Below, piece after piece: positions 1 to 11,434 of a stretch of 64,000 nucleotides of DNA. The translations under genes were made by a program, and so were the position numbers. Position 1 is the stretch's first letter. Every line of letters begins with the position of its first letter. The DNA lies in contig MU266330.1 of assembly GCA_021014945.1 (NCBI GenBank), forward strand, positions 124,001 to 188,000. Reading direction: 5' to 3'. The notes under the pieces were generated by a model that ran no database searches, was not told the DNA's origin, and saw only the letters and a list, made by a program, of their open reading frames with translations. The DNA is from Leucogyrophana mollusca (lineage: Eukaryota; Basidiomycota; Agaricomycetes; Boletales).

Positions 1-458
1 CCCCCATAGCGCTCGCTTCAGATAAGAAGCTGGGTTACCGAGTATCTCCCTTGCGATGGTGACACTGAATCTCTCCAGTCGAGTGAGTACATAGCTAAAT
101 GCTACGAGGACTTATATTGCTGTTCTGAGTGCCTGTGCTCTGCCATATTTTAGTGTTTGGAATATTTGGTCTGTTTGGTCAGCTTTGGAAATCGTAGTAT
201 TGATTGTCGAACCGTTCCTTTCAACCTCATTCTCTTACTTCCACGTCCCCCAGGTGCACGCTGGGATCTCTTCATCCAGCATTCTTTACTCTCTTACTTC
301 CACGCTCTTCAGGTGCACGCAGAGGCCGTGCCCCAGTTCTATTTCCTTTTCGCTCTCGCAAGTCACGGGCACTTGCATATAAGCATACTACATTGTTTTC
401 GTGTTTTATCAGACGCCGCCATCGTTTTAGACCGTTTTTACGCCGTTATTAGATAGAT
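1..458. promoter_or_regulatory. Upstream region of the first gene, with an imperfect 30-bp direct repeat
   Basis: No convincing gene is seen here. The stretch is pyrimidine-rich and precedes the ATG at 459. An imperfect 30-bp direct repeat, whose copies share a CAGGTGCACGC core, lies at 232-261 and 291-320. It may be the promoter and 5' leader of the gene that follows. That role is inferred from position only. Confidence 0.4.
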
Positions 459-3400
459 ATGGGCATCGAAGCGAGTCGTCCACCCCCTGTCGTGGCTACC
501 CCCACCATTGTCGTAACGGTCGCTTCCGAGACCGATTGCGACAGGGGCGCCGACGAACCAGCAACTGTCGAGGAGGACGTTTCTCCAGTCCATAGCGCTG
601 CAAAAGATGTATGTCCTATCTTATCTTTGCTGGCGGTGCAGGTCTCATGGCTCGTTCTTTAGAAACCGGCCAATGGCCCAGTCGCGGCTTTGTTGTCTTT
701 CAACAAAGTATATTCATCCTCACCTGAATTCTGTTTATTACTGATGAATCTGCACGGCAGGCGACGACTCACGAGTGTAAAGCGACCGTTTCTGCACCCA
801 GTTGTAATCTTGTCCTCGAATCTCACTTAGTGGATTCCGTGAGCCTTTCCTACCGCTATCGTGAGGTGCTGTCATTCACACTAGCATGCAACCAGCCCCG
901 CCGGTCAGGTTCTCCTTCCCGAGAGGTGAGCGTCGTGCTGGATGGGTCTATACACATAAAAGTCTAATGTCTGCATAGATCACCTCGCAACAATTCTCTA
1001 AATCAATAGATACTGTACTTCCGTCTAATGTCACTTTATCTTACTCTCAAGAGGTAGAGGTACGTGACCGCCTGTCCTTGCGGCATAACGTCTATTCAAA
1101 TTACGTGTATGCAGTCCTCCATAATTATGAAAGAGGTATCGTGCTTATGGTCTATCTTTCCATGCATCTCGCTGATAATCTTTGTGGCAAGTCATCTAAT
1201 ATTTCCCCTGTCGACTCTGTCAACATTGGAAGCGGCCTCATTAAGACGGTAAACTAGCTTCCACAGTGACGATGAAATTCTAACTTAGGCTTTGATTAGC
1301 CTAACCCCGAACTCCACAGGGTTCCCGGCGTTTTGACCGAGCCCGCGCGCCCAAGCGACGACAAGCCTACAGAACCTGTTCCAGACGTCAGTGCACCACC
1401 TTTCAATTTACTCGACTCGCTAACCGAACGCACGACGTCCATAGCCGGCCGACACGACTGTGGAGTCTATGGACATCAGCAATTCATCCGTCCCTTCCAT
1501 CATTATCCCAGCATCGTTCGAGCCAGTCGAACTTGCCGAGTCCATTGAGACCGTGGAGCCGCCCCTCCTAGTAGAACCCATTCCGATTTCCAACATCAAT
1601 TTCACCGCAAGCGCATCCAGCTCACCGCAAGCGCACACCGATGTAAGTTGTTTGGTGTTTTGTTCGTCATAAGACCTCTGAACCTGTCCTCCTTATTCCC
1701 AGGTATTATCAGACATTGTAACACCATCTCAAGATCAAACAGCAACAGAAGAGCATCCCATTCCCACTGTACCAGTATTGTCATCAAACGTATCACCAGT
1801 ATCAGCTTCAATAGACTTTGTCCTCGCAACCAGCACCAACGACAGCACGCCTGAGCACACAGAAATCCCCCAAGCCGCTACATATGCCGAGGCAACGAAC
1901 GTGAGCTAAACCGTTTCTGCTGAGTTTCGTGGCACTGAGGTGGCATCGTAGTTGGCAGCCCGTTACCCAAAGCTCGCCTCGGAGATCCTTGTGTCACCAC
2001 TTCGGCGCGCGCACCATGCGGACACGGATGTCGTGTCGGAAGATCAAGGCTACCCAAAGCAAGAGAAAGAAGAAATCACACGAGCACCTCGGAGACATCA
2101 CCGCGGCCAATCCAAAGGAAACCGACGAGAATCGCAGCAAAATCTGGTGGATCGTTCAAAGCGGAGGGTGCAAGAAAGGCCACCTCAGCGCCCTGTTAGG
2201 CACGAGGCTATTGCAGCTACCGCACCACCTCCAAGGGCAAAGGCTGATGTAGTCCACGCTGCGCCGAAAGTTCCCATTCACACATCTGACAAACCAAATT
2301 GGGCGGTTGCGCCTCCACCCCCAGCCACCGTAGAACGTGCGCCTTCTTTGCAGACCAACCGCCACGGCGTAGCAGGACGACCACCTCGGAGAAGCCACGG
2401 CCATCGAGGACGCGGTGACAGAAGGGAATCACAGGACAGAGCCAGGCGTGATAGCGGGCCAACTGTGGACAAGCGAAGCAGAGACGTAACTCCTGAAAGG
2501 CCGAAGAAACGCGCTGGACCCGCGACCGCTGCTCCAGTTCAACCTTCCTCTACTAGTCAGGACAACACTCGTATCCCCGCTCCTACACGTCACAACACAA
2601 ACGAGGCTAGAGACGCAGCAGACCAACTTCCCGCTGCTGTAAGACGTGCATCGTACACTGAGACTAGCGGCCAACGAACGAGTAACGCGGATGCGTTACT
2701 TACAAAGCTCTTCCGTCAAGCCATGGACATGGATAGTGGATCCAAAGAACCGAAACGTCCTTCGGAACGTCATTCCAATACCACCCGCATCGATAAGAAA
2801 ATGGGACCATCTGCTCACCTCGTGGCCGGAGAGCCTTCTGTTGCACCTCCTTCCTCAGACCATCCGCAAGCTGATCCCAGCGTGAATTCATCAAGAATTC
2901 CATCGACTGGTTTCTCCTTCAGGGCTGCGCCCGAGCAGCATGCCGCCATGCTGAATGAGTTCAAGCCTTCCGTTCAGCTTTCACTTCCGAGCGTTCCTAA
3001 CAGCAGAACCTCCAATCCCACAAGGAAACCTAGGATTATGGACCAGGCTCTTCAGCATAATGGATACGTCGATCCGTTCAGGCCTCCCATGGACACGTTG
3101 GCGATGCACAAGGCAAGTAGTGACAGGCTTCGCGCTTTAAACAGGGTCCTTGACCGAGGTAGCCCCGACGCCGCGATCGATATTTCCACGCTTTCGAGGA
3201 ACCCTGCTTATCGCCCAGAGAGCGTCATGTATGCGAATGGTGCGATCAGCGCGAGCAGGCCTGTTGATCTGGAACGGACGATGCAATCCATGGCTATAGC
3301 CTCTGGGAGACCTGTCCCACGGCCCTTTTCGGGCGGCGCGGGACAGATGGGAGCGCCGTCCCTTATGGAGGAGCAGATGTTTCACCGAGGTGGTGGAGTT

Positions 3401-3553
3401 ATGAGAGATGTCGGACCATCTGGTACTGGGTATGGACAACATCACACCACCCTTCCTCCTTATCCAGTGGGGGCCCAGGCGAGGAGTGAGCGGAAGTTCA
3501 GGAGGCAGTCCTCGGAAATGCCCATGGACAGAATGAGCTGGAGCCGCTATTGA
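459..3553 (+). CDS. Long disordered protein of unknown function
   Basis: I do not recognise this protein. The ATG at 459 opens a short exon ending at a GTATGT donor near 609. Further exons join in frame: one near 760-840, one near 980-1060, one near 1320-1390 spliced by a GTCAGT donor to CCGGCC at about 1449, one at about 1449-1640, and one at about 1703-1900. A last exon of more than 520 codons starts with LAARYPKLASEI and ends at 3553. The product is roughly 800 residues, rich in Pro, Ser, Thr, Arg and Glu, with basic stretches and no visible catalytic motif, membrane segment or signal peptide. The C-terminal third (PSVQLSLPSVPNSR onward, ending DRMSWSRY) is less repetitive and may be the conserved part. 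The role could be nuclear or RNA-related given the basic disorder, but that is a guess. The 5' exon limits are less certain than the last exon. Confidence 0.6.
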
Positions 3554-4144
3554 TAGATGTACCCTCGTCGTGTGTACCAAGAGCTATGAAGATGCCCAGT
3601 TCAGTAGTTGTAGCCAGGCTTGTCTGAGTACCCTGAAACCGTTGACAAGATCTGCAACAGATTCCGTATGGAAGTAATTTCGCGGAGTGCAAACTGTTGG
3701 AGGATGCCTTAGTTTGGGAGGTACACGCGGATGTTTTGATGTTCAAGATAGCCCGAAGCGCAATAAAGATGCTTCGAACCCAAACCGAAGAAGGTCAAAG
3801 ACCGCAGTGTTCGCGCACCGTTGACCTCTGATGGCCACCAGCTGTAGGGAAAGTCTTATGTCCAGCATGGTTGTGGGGGATAACACGGCCCTTGCGCATA
3901 CCCACTCCACGGTAGAAATGCCATGGAGAACGGGGAACTTGGCGGGTAGAGGTGCCAGGATCCCAGGTGGAGCCTTGAAACGTCATTCCATTAACAAATG
4001 GATACTCATTTTCCACTTTAGTAGGTCTACCGAATAAACAATTGGGTATGCAAAGATAATTGTTGGGTCTGCATCACGAACGCCGGTGGCTCTCTCGACA
4101 TCCATCGCAACGCCTGCGCCAGTCCTTTCTTCTCATCTTATACC
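3554..4144. other. Intergenic region, no gene seen
   Basis: About 590 bp between the disordered-protein gene and the GH16 gene. Short open frames on both strands lack splice-consistent extensions or recognisable motifs. It presumably holds the 3' end of the first gene and the promoter of the GH16 gene. Confidence 0.5.
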
Positions 4145-6773
4145 ATGGCGCGAACATTTGGCGCCGAACCACATACCTCGTACTCTTCAAGGACGAGTCT
4201 TTTGCCACGGACTGGGGGCTTATCGCAAAGTAGCAGAGTACAAAGCTTTGCGAGCATATCGGTGAGCAGGTAATGGAGCCCGTTCCCGGGGAGCGTCTAA
4301 CCGACGGAAACAGACGGAGACACCTTACACTGCAGGTGCTGGGTCAGGGTTGACAACGCTATCCAACAGAGTATGTCATGCACAACTGTCGTTTCGCCAA
4401 CACAGCTGAATGGTACCCGTAGTTCCATTTACCGGCGGATCCGCGTCAATGGGGTTCGAGTCTGTACGCAGACGCTCCGGAACCAGACGATGACCTCCAC
4501 AATCCTTCCGCCGAAGACACTTCTTGGGCTGGAAAATATGGACATGGGTTCTCGGATCGTGGCCTTGCGAACTTGGGCTGTCTAATCATTCTCTGCGTCG
4601 GGATTATAACCCTCTTGTGAGCCCTTGCGACTGGTCGGCTTTCGAGTTCTCATTCGATGTTCTGAACAATTGCTCCCTAGCGCCGGATACCCTATTATCT
4701 CGTACTTCACCAGGCAATCCATGTCAAATCAAGGAGGCTTCAACCTCGGAGGTATCAACGCAAGCGGACAAGTAGACCAATTGATTTGACGGCCTCTTGT
4801 CAATACTCATTCTCGTCTCGTTTCCCCACTCGCAGATACCAAAAATGCCTGGCAACTTGGCTCTTATCGACGTCGAGACTCCAAAGGAAGCATATACCAA
4901 GTCTTCTTGGAATAACGGTCCTGATATGGAGCTTGTTTTTTCTGACGAATTTAATACCCCTGGACGCACCTTCTGGCCTGGGGATGACCCTTACTGGGAG
5001 GCCGTCAATTTGCATTATTGGGTAGGTACGTTTTGATTCCGCAAAAACCTTCACAGCTGCTCATGGCGAAATAGCAAACGAATAATTTGGAATGGTATGA
5101 CCCCGAGGCTATTACGACGCAAGACGGATCGCTTGTAATAACCCTCTCTCAAAAGGAGACTCACAATTTGAATTATCAAGGCGGTAAGTGCTCTTATCTA
5201 CCACGACGCACATAAACTGAGAAATGGCTTCCAGGGATGATGTCGACATGGCAAGTCTGCCAGTTTGAGATGGGTGTTGTACAGCTACTCATCTTTGTTT
5301 CAGGAACAAATTCTGCTTTACTGGCGGTTACGTCGAAGCGTCGGTGGTGTTACCTGGAGTGAACAACGTCGTCGGTCAGTACATATGATCATTTGACTGG
5401 ATTGCCGCTCCCTTACGATCTTTAACCTAAAGGTCTTTGGCCTGCCATATGGGCGCTCGGGAATCTTGGACGTGCTGGATACGGTGCAAGTCTCGAAGGA
5501 ATGGTAAGACGAGGTTTTTCAGCTTATCTCTCACTTAACTCCATTTCGTTCGTGAAGTGGCCATACACATATGATGCCTGCGACGTTGGCACAGTCGCCA
5601 ATCAGACCGTCAACGGACAGCCCATAGCTGCGACGGAGAACGGTGATGCAGGTAATGGTGGAATACTCTCTTTCCTTCCAGGGCAGCGGCTTTCGCGATG
5701 TACGTGCAAGGGCGAATCACACCCTGGACCTATCCACTCGGATGGAACTTATGTGGGACGCGCCGCACCTGAGATCGACATGTTTGAAGCACAGGTAATT
5801 TTTATCCTCGAAATTATTCATTGAGAATGCATATTGACAAGTGACGCACAGATTACGGGAACGCCGCTGACGGGTCAGGTATCACAGTCAGCACAGTGGG
5901 CCGTAAGCATTCTTCTCATCCCGATCACTACGAAGGGACTTATTTTTGGTATAGCCATTCAATGCGGGCTACATCTGGCAGAACACATCCCAAAATGAAG
6001 TGATCAACAATCCTTCGATATCCGTTCAAAACACGTACATTGGTGGTGTGGAGCAACAGGCGACTTCTGTCGTCACTGATACCAACCAGAATTGTTATGA
6101 AGGCGAGACGGGATGCTATTCCGTTTATGGGTTTGAGGTGTGTTATCCCAGATCCTCTCAATGTCACAAAAGCTCAAAATGTAGCGCGCATATAGTATGT
6201 GCCCGGTTTCGATAATGCGGTATGTGGACTTCTAGGTCGCCGTTCAGTGTTCATGCTAACTTGGGTCGTGCTGCAGTACATCACCTGGATAGCGAACAAT
6301 CAAGCAGCCTGGACTCTTAATGTTGCCGGCATGGGAAAGGATGATGCTGTCGAAATTTCCGCTCGGCCAATCCCCCAGGAGCCCATGGTTCGTCCTTCCT
6401 CCCCCTGAACCTCGCGTACCCCTCATTTAACCTATCCCTTTCCCACAGTACCTGATCATGAACCTCGGTATGTCCACTAACTTCGGCAAAGTGGACCTCG
6501 AGCACCTTCCATTCCCCGTCCACATGCGCGTTGACTACATTCGCGTGTACCAGCCTTCGAACGCACGTAACATCGGGTGTGACCCGAAGGATTTCCCTAC
6601 CGAGGCGTATATCAATGCGTGAGTCTTACTGGACCGATTGGTTGAATCTATCGTTCTGATGATGGCTGACTAATGATAGATATCCGGAGGCTTACAACAA
6701 CCCTAACCTGACGACGTGGACTGGGGATTACGGCCAACCTTTCCCGAAAAATTCATTCCTTAACCAATGCTAG
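4145..6773 (+). CDS. KRE6/SKN1-family glycoside hydrolase 16 protein, beta-1,6-glucan assembly
   Basis: A type II membrane protein of the KRE6/SKN1 (GH16) family, which acts in the secretory pathway in making cell-wall beta-1,6-glucan. The ATG at 4145 gives a short cytosolic N-terminus. A membrane segment follows (NLGCLIILCVGIITLL, interrupted by the intron at about 4617), then a lumenal domain. Diagnostic stretches are GQIPKMPGNLALIDVETP, ELVFSDEFN, NLEWYDPEA, GLWPAIWALGN, the family-type EIDMFEAQ segment in place of the classical GH16 ExDxE motif, and IMNLGMSTNF. The protein ends with FLNQC at 6773. About a dozen short introns are needed, for example 5022-5074, and all tested junctions keep frame. 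The acidic residues of EIDMFEAQ fall where the GH16 catalytic motif lies, but enzymatic activity of this family is debated. Family assignment is firm. Which paralogue it matches, KRE6 or SKN1, cannot be told. Confidence 0.9.
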
Positions 6774-7308
6774 ACGTCAACCCCTCCTCACCGTTCGAGT
6801 AAACCTCTTGCTCAAACCGTATTCTCAAATGCGCCTCACCCCGCGTACATCCCACCCTCCACCTTCTGCCATATCTATCGCGGGCATGTATTCATTTGCC
6901 CCTCCTCTACGAGGACATACTGTATACTTATATAACTTGTTACCCCGTCCGGACATTGTTTTCATTCTCTGCCCCTTGTTATCATCCACGGCAAATGCTT
7001 CATTAGCAATAGCTCGCTCTTTCGCATGTTCAATGCTCATCCTGCATACTGTCCCGTCCTGCTTCAATACTTACGTAGAGTACCACCAACCCCTTCACAT
7101 AGTCTGCTGCATATCTATGTTCAGACTCACTGCGCTAGACTAGACTGGTGACCAGCCCTCGTGGATAATGTGCCTCATGGCAACTTACAGGACTGATCGC
7201 GAGTCAAGCGTTAGACGCGCTCTGTATGCATTCGAACACATTCCACCACACCAATCCCATTCCAGGTGTAGTAACATTAGAATTTGAGGGTCATATTGTA
7301 AGAGCCAG
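6774..7308. other. Convergent intergenic region
   Basis: About 535 bp between two gene 3' ends, GH16 on + and PEX14 on -. It is rich in C and T on the + strand. No coding region is supported. Confidence 0.5.
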
Positions 7309-8741
7309 TCATATCCCTCTATCCGCATCTTGGCTAGCTGGGACAGGCACGCTCGTGGGCCTCTGCAGACCCCCAGCAGCACCTGGAGGCAGGAATGTCC
7401 TTCGGTTGAGGACAAGGCCCTTCAAGGCACGGATCTCGCGACGTACTTCATCTTCCTGTGGGTCGGCAGTGGTGCCCCCACGAATGGAGAAGGAGTACGT
7501 TTGAGTCGTGATGTAACCTGTGAAGTCGGAGAGGGCCTGGAGGGTACGCTGGGTTGGGGATAATGCGGGCGGAGTGGACGCGGAAGGTGGTGGTATAGTG
7601 GAGGGGCGAGGGAGGGAAGCTCGGAGTGCGTCGAGAGCGGGAAGGAGAGGTGGTTCTGTGGGTATTGGTAGAGGAACATAGGTCCAGAGGAGGCGGGACG
7701 GGTGTTCGGGTGTGCTGGATGAATTATCACTGGGCGGGACAGAAGTGAAGAGTGGGGAGTTCGTATTGAGCGTGTTCCATAGATCGCCCTGCAGACGTCT
7801 GTTAAGAAACGGAGGAGTGGGACAGATTGATAATTTACCTGATGGGAGACCCCCTCATCGCCTCTCAGCCACGGCAGCTTGCTCTCCAAGTGTCCGAAGA
7901 GCTCTTCGGTACTTACGCCTTCGTCGTGTTCTCCTTTTGCGCGGGAGAGTTCAAGCAAGGCACATCGAAGGAGTGTGATATCTTCGACGTCCATCTTCTC
8001 GTTGTCCGGTGCTTCCATATCCCTCTGTGCTATAACCTCGTCCAAAGTATTGCACTGAGAATACCGCGGGTCTTCCTTGAACGGTATTGGACGCGGGAGG
8101 TCTGCAAATGAGCTTGCCTGGGCGGATTTAAGAGCCGACAGCGAGTCGGTTAGACGTGCGAGAAGGGAAGACTGATGTTGGCGAAGGGAGAGTCTGGCGT
8201 GGTAGGAGTGCGTCAGGCGAGGGAGGATATAGCGCTAAATATTGACATAAGCGAAACGTGCACCCGAGGAGAGAAGACAGCACACATAGTAGACAAATAC
8301 GATGACTGCAGACGTTCCAGTGAGCCATGTAAATATACGTGCGAGGCCTATGAGAAGGTTCGGCAGATTTGATGGCGGTGGCTGAGGGTATGTACGCGGA
8401 GGTATAGACGGCGGCTGCAACGCATGGTTAGATAGGACGCCTCCTTAATCGGTGGATCAACAAACAACTTCACGGAGGAGAATGGCGATCTCAGTATCAG
8501 TGAGGCCTTTCTCTGCAAGGAAAGTTCGTTTGGCGTAGTCGTCCTGAGTGCGGATATGGGGCGCCGAAAGGAAAGAGCGGGCGCGGGCGAGCAGCTCAGC
8601 ACGGTCTGCTACTGTTTGGGGAATCTGTACGGGCGCTTGAACAGGTGCGGGCAAATATGACTCCGGCGTTCGCGAAGTTTGAACTTCTTGTTCCGGCTGG
8701 GACGTTGGTGGGGGATTGTCTTTATGGTCGTCGTCAGACAT
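7309..8741 (-). CDS. PEX14: Peroxisomal membrane docking protein Pex14
   Basis: Pex14 is the docking subunit of the peroxisomal import machinery that binds Pex5 and Pex13. The ATG at 8741 begins MSDDDHKDNPPP. The conserved N-terminal Pex14 domain spans residues about 46-92 (RAELLARARSFLSAP, KRTFLAEKGLTDTEIA), followed after an intron by a proline linker (PPRTYPQPPPSNL). A single membrane segment follows (IFTWLTGTSAVIVFVYY), then RYILPRLTHSYHARLSLRQH and a likely coiled coil (LLARLTDSLSALKSAQASS). The C-terminal frame reads on through DFTGYITTQTYSF and EDEVRREIRALKGLVLN to a TGA at 7309-7311. An alternative frame over 7422-7800 looks open but loses the family-like ending. Several short introns are required. 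The three-part order of domain, membrane anchor and coiled coil makes the assignment secure. Confidence 0.88.
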
Positions 8742-9738
8742 GGTCAGTGCTGAGCTCTGTCCAAAAAGGGACTTTTGGGTAGGAGGTTGTTTGTTTCAGA
8801 AGCTGTTGCCAAACACCGCCGTTAACGTTTAGCCGATACTCCGAGCCAGCAGGTCGATTCCTGAAACCTCATTGAAATAGCCAAAAAAACTCCATAGGGG
8901 ATATGAAGCCAACGACACGGAAACGCCCAAGTTACTCTCCCCTCACTAGGCTCGCCATTTTTGAAAGCACTTTGTAGTCCATTCGTGGTCAGTGACTGGT
9001 CACCCACAAGTTGGTGACGTTTCTGCATATGGGGTCTCATCGACACCTCCCTCTGCACTTCCACTGTTCGATCGTGGAACACGAATTCATAATTTCTGCT
9101 TATCGGTGCTGTTGTTCTCAGATTAGAGCCCATCGTTAAATCAACCGACCTCGACTCACCCATGGCTTTTCACTAGGATCCGTTGAGGCTTGGATCAATT
9201 ATGTCCATTCTCGAGATTGTGCTACGTCTATCCGCACATACTTCGCGCGCATCGTGAATGGCTCAAGATAGCTACGGCAACTTGAACAAGTCGGGGTTGA
9301 GCACCAATCAGAACCCCTGCAGTTCGGAGACGCAGAAAACAGCCACCTCGCGGAAGCTCAGGAACTGGAGCGGAAGCTTCGCGCAGCACAGTGAAGAGAA
9401 AATACATCCATCTTCTGGCTCAGTTCACTGCATTCAAGCAGCAAGAAGTGCAACGATTTTCTCCCAGCCATCTCGTTCAAGTTTCATAAACCGTTGCCTC
9501 GAATTTCCTATATGCATGCCAGAAGACATTCGGCTACTCTAGCTGGCTCAACTTCCCCCACTATGTTCAACTATATCAGTAAGTCGCAGCGTGATCCGAG
9601 CTATCCAATACATCCAGGAAGTAGGCACTCGTAATACATAATGTAAAGAACACACTTGTGATATTTGTTTGATATCTCAAGCCATATATATGCTGAAAAT
9701 AAGTCGAAGTAGCAGACAGAAGACAAGGCAAAAGCCGT
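8742..9738. other. Intergenic region with one copy of a dispersed 35-bp repeat
   Basis: About 1 kb between PEX14 and the arrestin gene. A 35-bp element at 8786-8820 recurs at 12130-12164. A minus-strand frame of 113 codons at 8822-9163 starts with a true ATG but resembles nothing I know. On + at about 9275-9390 a short helix-like stretch (AEAQELERKLRAAQ) is open but isolated, perhaps a gene relic. Nothing else is supported. Confidence 0.4.
8786..8820 (-). repeat. Dispersed 35-bp repeat, copy A
   Basis: Read on +, it begins GTTGTTTGTTTC and contains AAGCTGTTGCCAAA. It matches 12130-12164 at 30 of 35 positions in the same orientation, and looser similarity continues for about 30 bp on the left. 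It lies about 45 bp upstream of the PEX14 start codon. Confidence 0.6.
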
Positions 9739-11434
9739 TTACGGCGGCAAGATATGCTGCATCGCAGTCCTCCCGTATTGCGCGAAACGCTGGTTCCCTG
9801 CTTCTAACAAACCTATTGATGTGTTGTAATCTCCCGCTTGCTCCTGCGCATATTCTGGCGGCGCATGAGATCGCGCAGATATCCCGCGGGCGGGTAGACT
9901 TGTAACCGCTACTCGCTGGCTAGCCAACGCGCCGGACGTTGACAGCGAAGCAACGAATCCTGTGGCATTGAAAGGGTGGAATTCTAGCGAGTACTAGATT
10001 GGGCCAAGTGAACATCAGCGTCGCATGTACGGTAAAGATCCCAACTCACTGTGACGGTCAATTGCGGAAACGAAAAGCTGGGAACGAGCGACCTCTTAAC
10101 GTCAATCTCTCCTTGAAGAACGCGTGTGTTCCCCCTTGAACTTGATGCACCATTTCCAGTGGGCCAAAAAACGGCTCGCGCCACGACTTCTTGATATTGC
10201 TCATCAGAATCACGTCGTTCAACATCCCCCCTTGTAGAGTCCGAGCCGGTGATGAGAGACTTGACCAGGAAAACCCGGATCGACGAGGGTGCCGAAAGCA
10301 AATCCAGAGCTTGCTCATCCCTCCCAACAAATGACATCATGAGCGGCATGGGACAGCCCCGAGCGTAACTTAGCTATATATTAAAAGGTCAGCAACTTGC
10401 GTTGCATCGCCAGCCGCGATAGGCAACCACTCACAGGTTTAGCAATAGCGAGCTATACAAATAGAACGAGATGGCATTGTTAGCACGACTCAGACTTTCA
10501 CTCATATTCGACGCACGGTGCAAGTAACTTCAACAGACTTTGAGCCGAAAAGAGTCCCCAAGATTCGGACTGCATGAAGTACGTTCCACCCCTCGGGGTC
10601 GCCTGTCGTATCAGTTAGAGACTCACAGAGCACTTGCAACGGAAATGCCACATACGCTCTGGTCCCATAATGGGGAGATTATCTCGATAGGCTTTCTGAA
10701 GCATAGGAGAGGGAAGACCAGACTGAGTGACTACCATGTACGCGAAGGCAGTGTGAAGGCTACAAAATGGTGACATCAGAAATGATGGGATGGTCTCGAA
10801 GATAAACCATACGTCTCATTGGGCCTCATTGCACCTCGTTTGACTGTGAGAACCAGCCTGTAGTCAATATAAGCAGGGCTCGCTCGTCCTGTATATGTTG
10901 GTGGAAGGGGGTGCATTCGCTTTTCCCCTTTGCCTGAAACCTGCGTCTCGCGGGGAAGCCTGATACTAAAGGGCCAGGAGTAGCGTCCGCTTCCGAGTCT
11001 CGAAACATTCGTCCCGTCGGGTAGATTCATTGAAGGGTTCCATAAGTCCTGCTCGATCTTGAGGAAGATTTCTTCCTCCCTCCCGACCAGCATAACGACT
11101 GCAATCACCTGGAAAGCGATGGGTTAGTGGGGCGTGTGCATCACAAGCCTCGGCTCACTTGTACTGTAATCGCCCTGATTGACTCCGACTTTGCGATATC
11201 TAAATTGGCGCAGCCGGAAATCGAGTCTCCCGCGTAAAAGGATGGCAGTGACGATGAGTCGGGTGCACGACTCTTCACACTAAGGGAGAGCCATCTCTGT
11301 CCGTTACCGCGTTCCAGCGAGACAACGTAGTCTGTCCCGCCAGCGTTGGATGTGCTTTGGGAAGCACCATTAGAAAAGCGGGAGTACCTTGGGAGTTCGG
11401 AGTCCATGGCTCGAAATGTTGTGTTTATTGACAA
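9739..11434 (-). CDS. Arrestin-like (ART family) trafficking adaptor with a PPxY motif
   Basis: An alpha-arrestin-like protein. This family links plasma-membrane cargo to Rsp5-type ubiquitin ligases for endocytosis. The first exon (from 11434; an internal ATG at 11407 begins MDSELPRYSRF) carries FYAGDSISGCANLD and ESIRAITVQ. It splices to VIAVVMLVGREEEIF, then SWPFSIRLP and ASPAYIDYRLVLTVKRG, which are arrestin N-domain hallmarks. Later exons give GDPEGWNVLHAVRILGTLFG, VEVTC, LAIAKP and SYARGCPMPLMM. The C-domain follows (DEQALDLLSAPSSIRVFLV, AVFWPTGNGA, LQGEIDVKRSL). The last exon reads YSLEFHPFNATGF, then PPEY, and ends LLEAGNQRF...ILPP at 9739. The PPEY matches the PPxY consensus for WW domains of Rsp5/NEDD4 ligases. 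At least seven exons are needed. The junction near 10700-10800 was not settled exactly. Confidence 0.82.

Noticed and set aside
3137..3580. 147-codon minus-strand open frame opposite the last exon of the first gene
   Set aside because: It lies entirely antisense to a better-supported, spliced + strand gene and has no recognisable motif.
7422..8045. 207-codon minus-strand frame taken as one uninterrupted exon of PEX14
   Set aside because: The first 70 codons are genuine PEX14 sequence, but beyond the intron near 7800-7850 the alternative frame (DFTGYITTQTYSF, EDEVRREIRALKGLVLN) is more protein-like and gives a better ending at 7309.
9258..9542. 94-codon + strand frame
   Set aside because: A different frame in the same place looks more helix-like (AEAQELERKLRAAQ) but is short and isolated. 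No start, splice chain or motif supports a gene.
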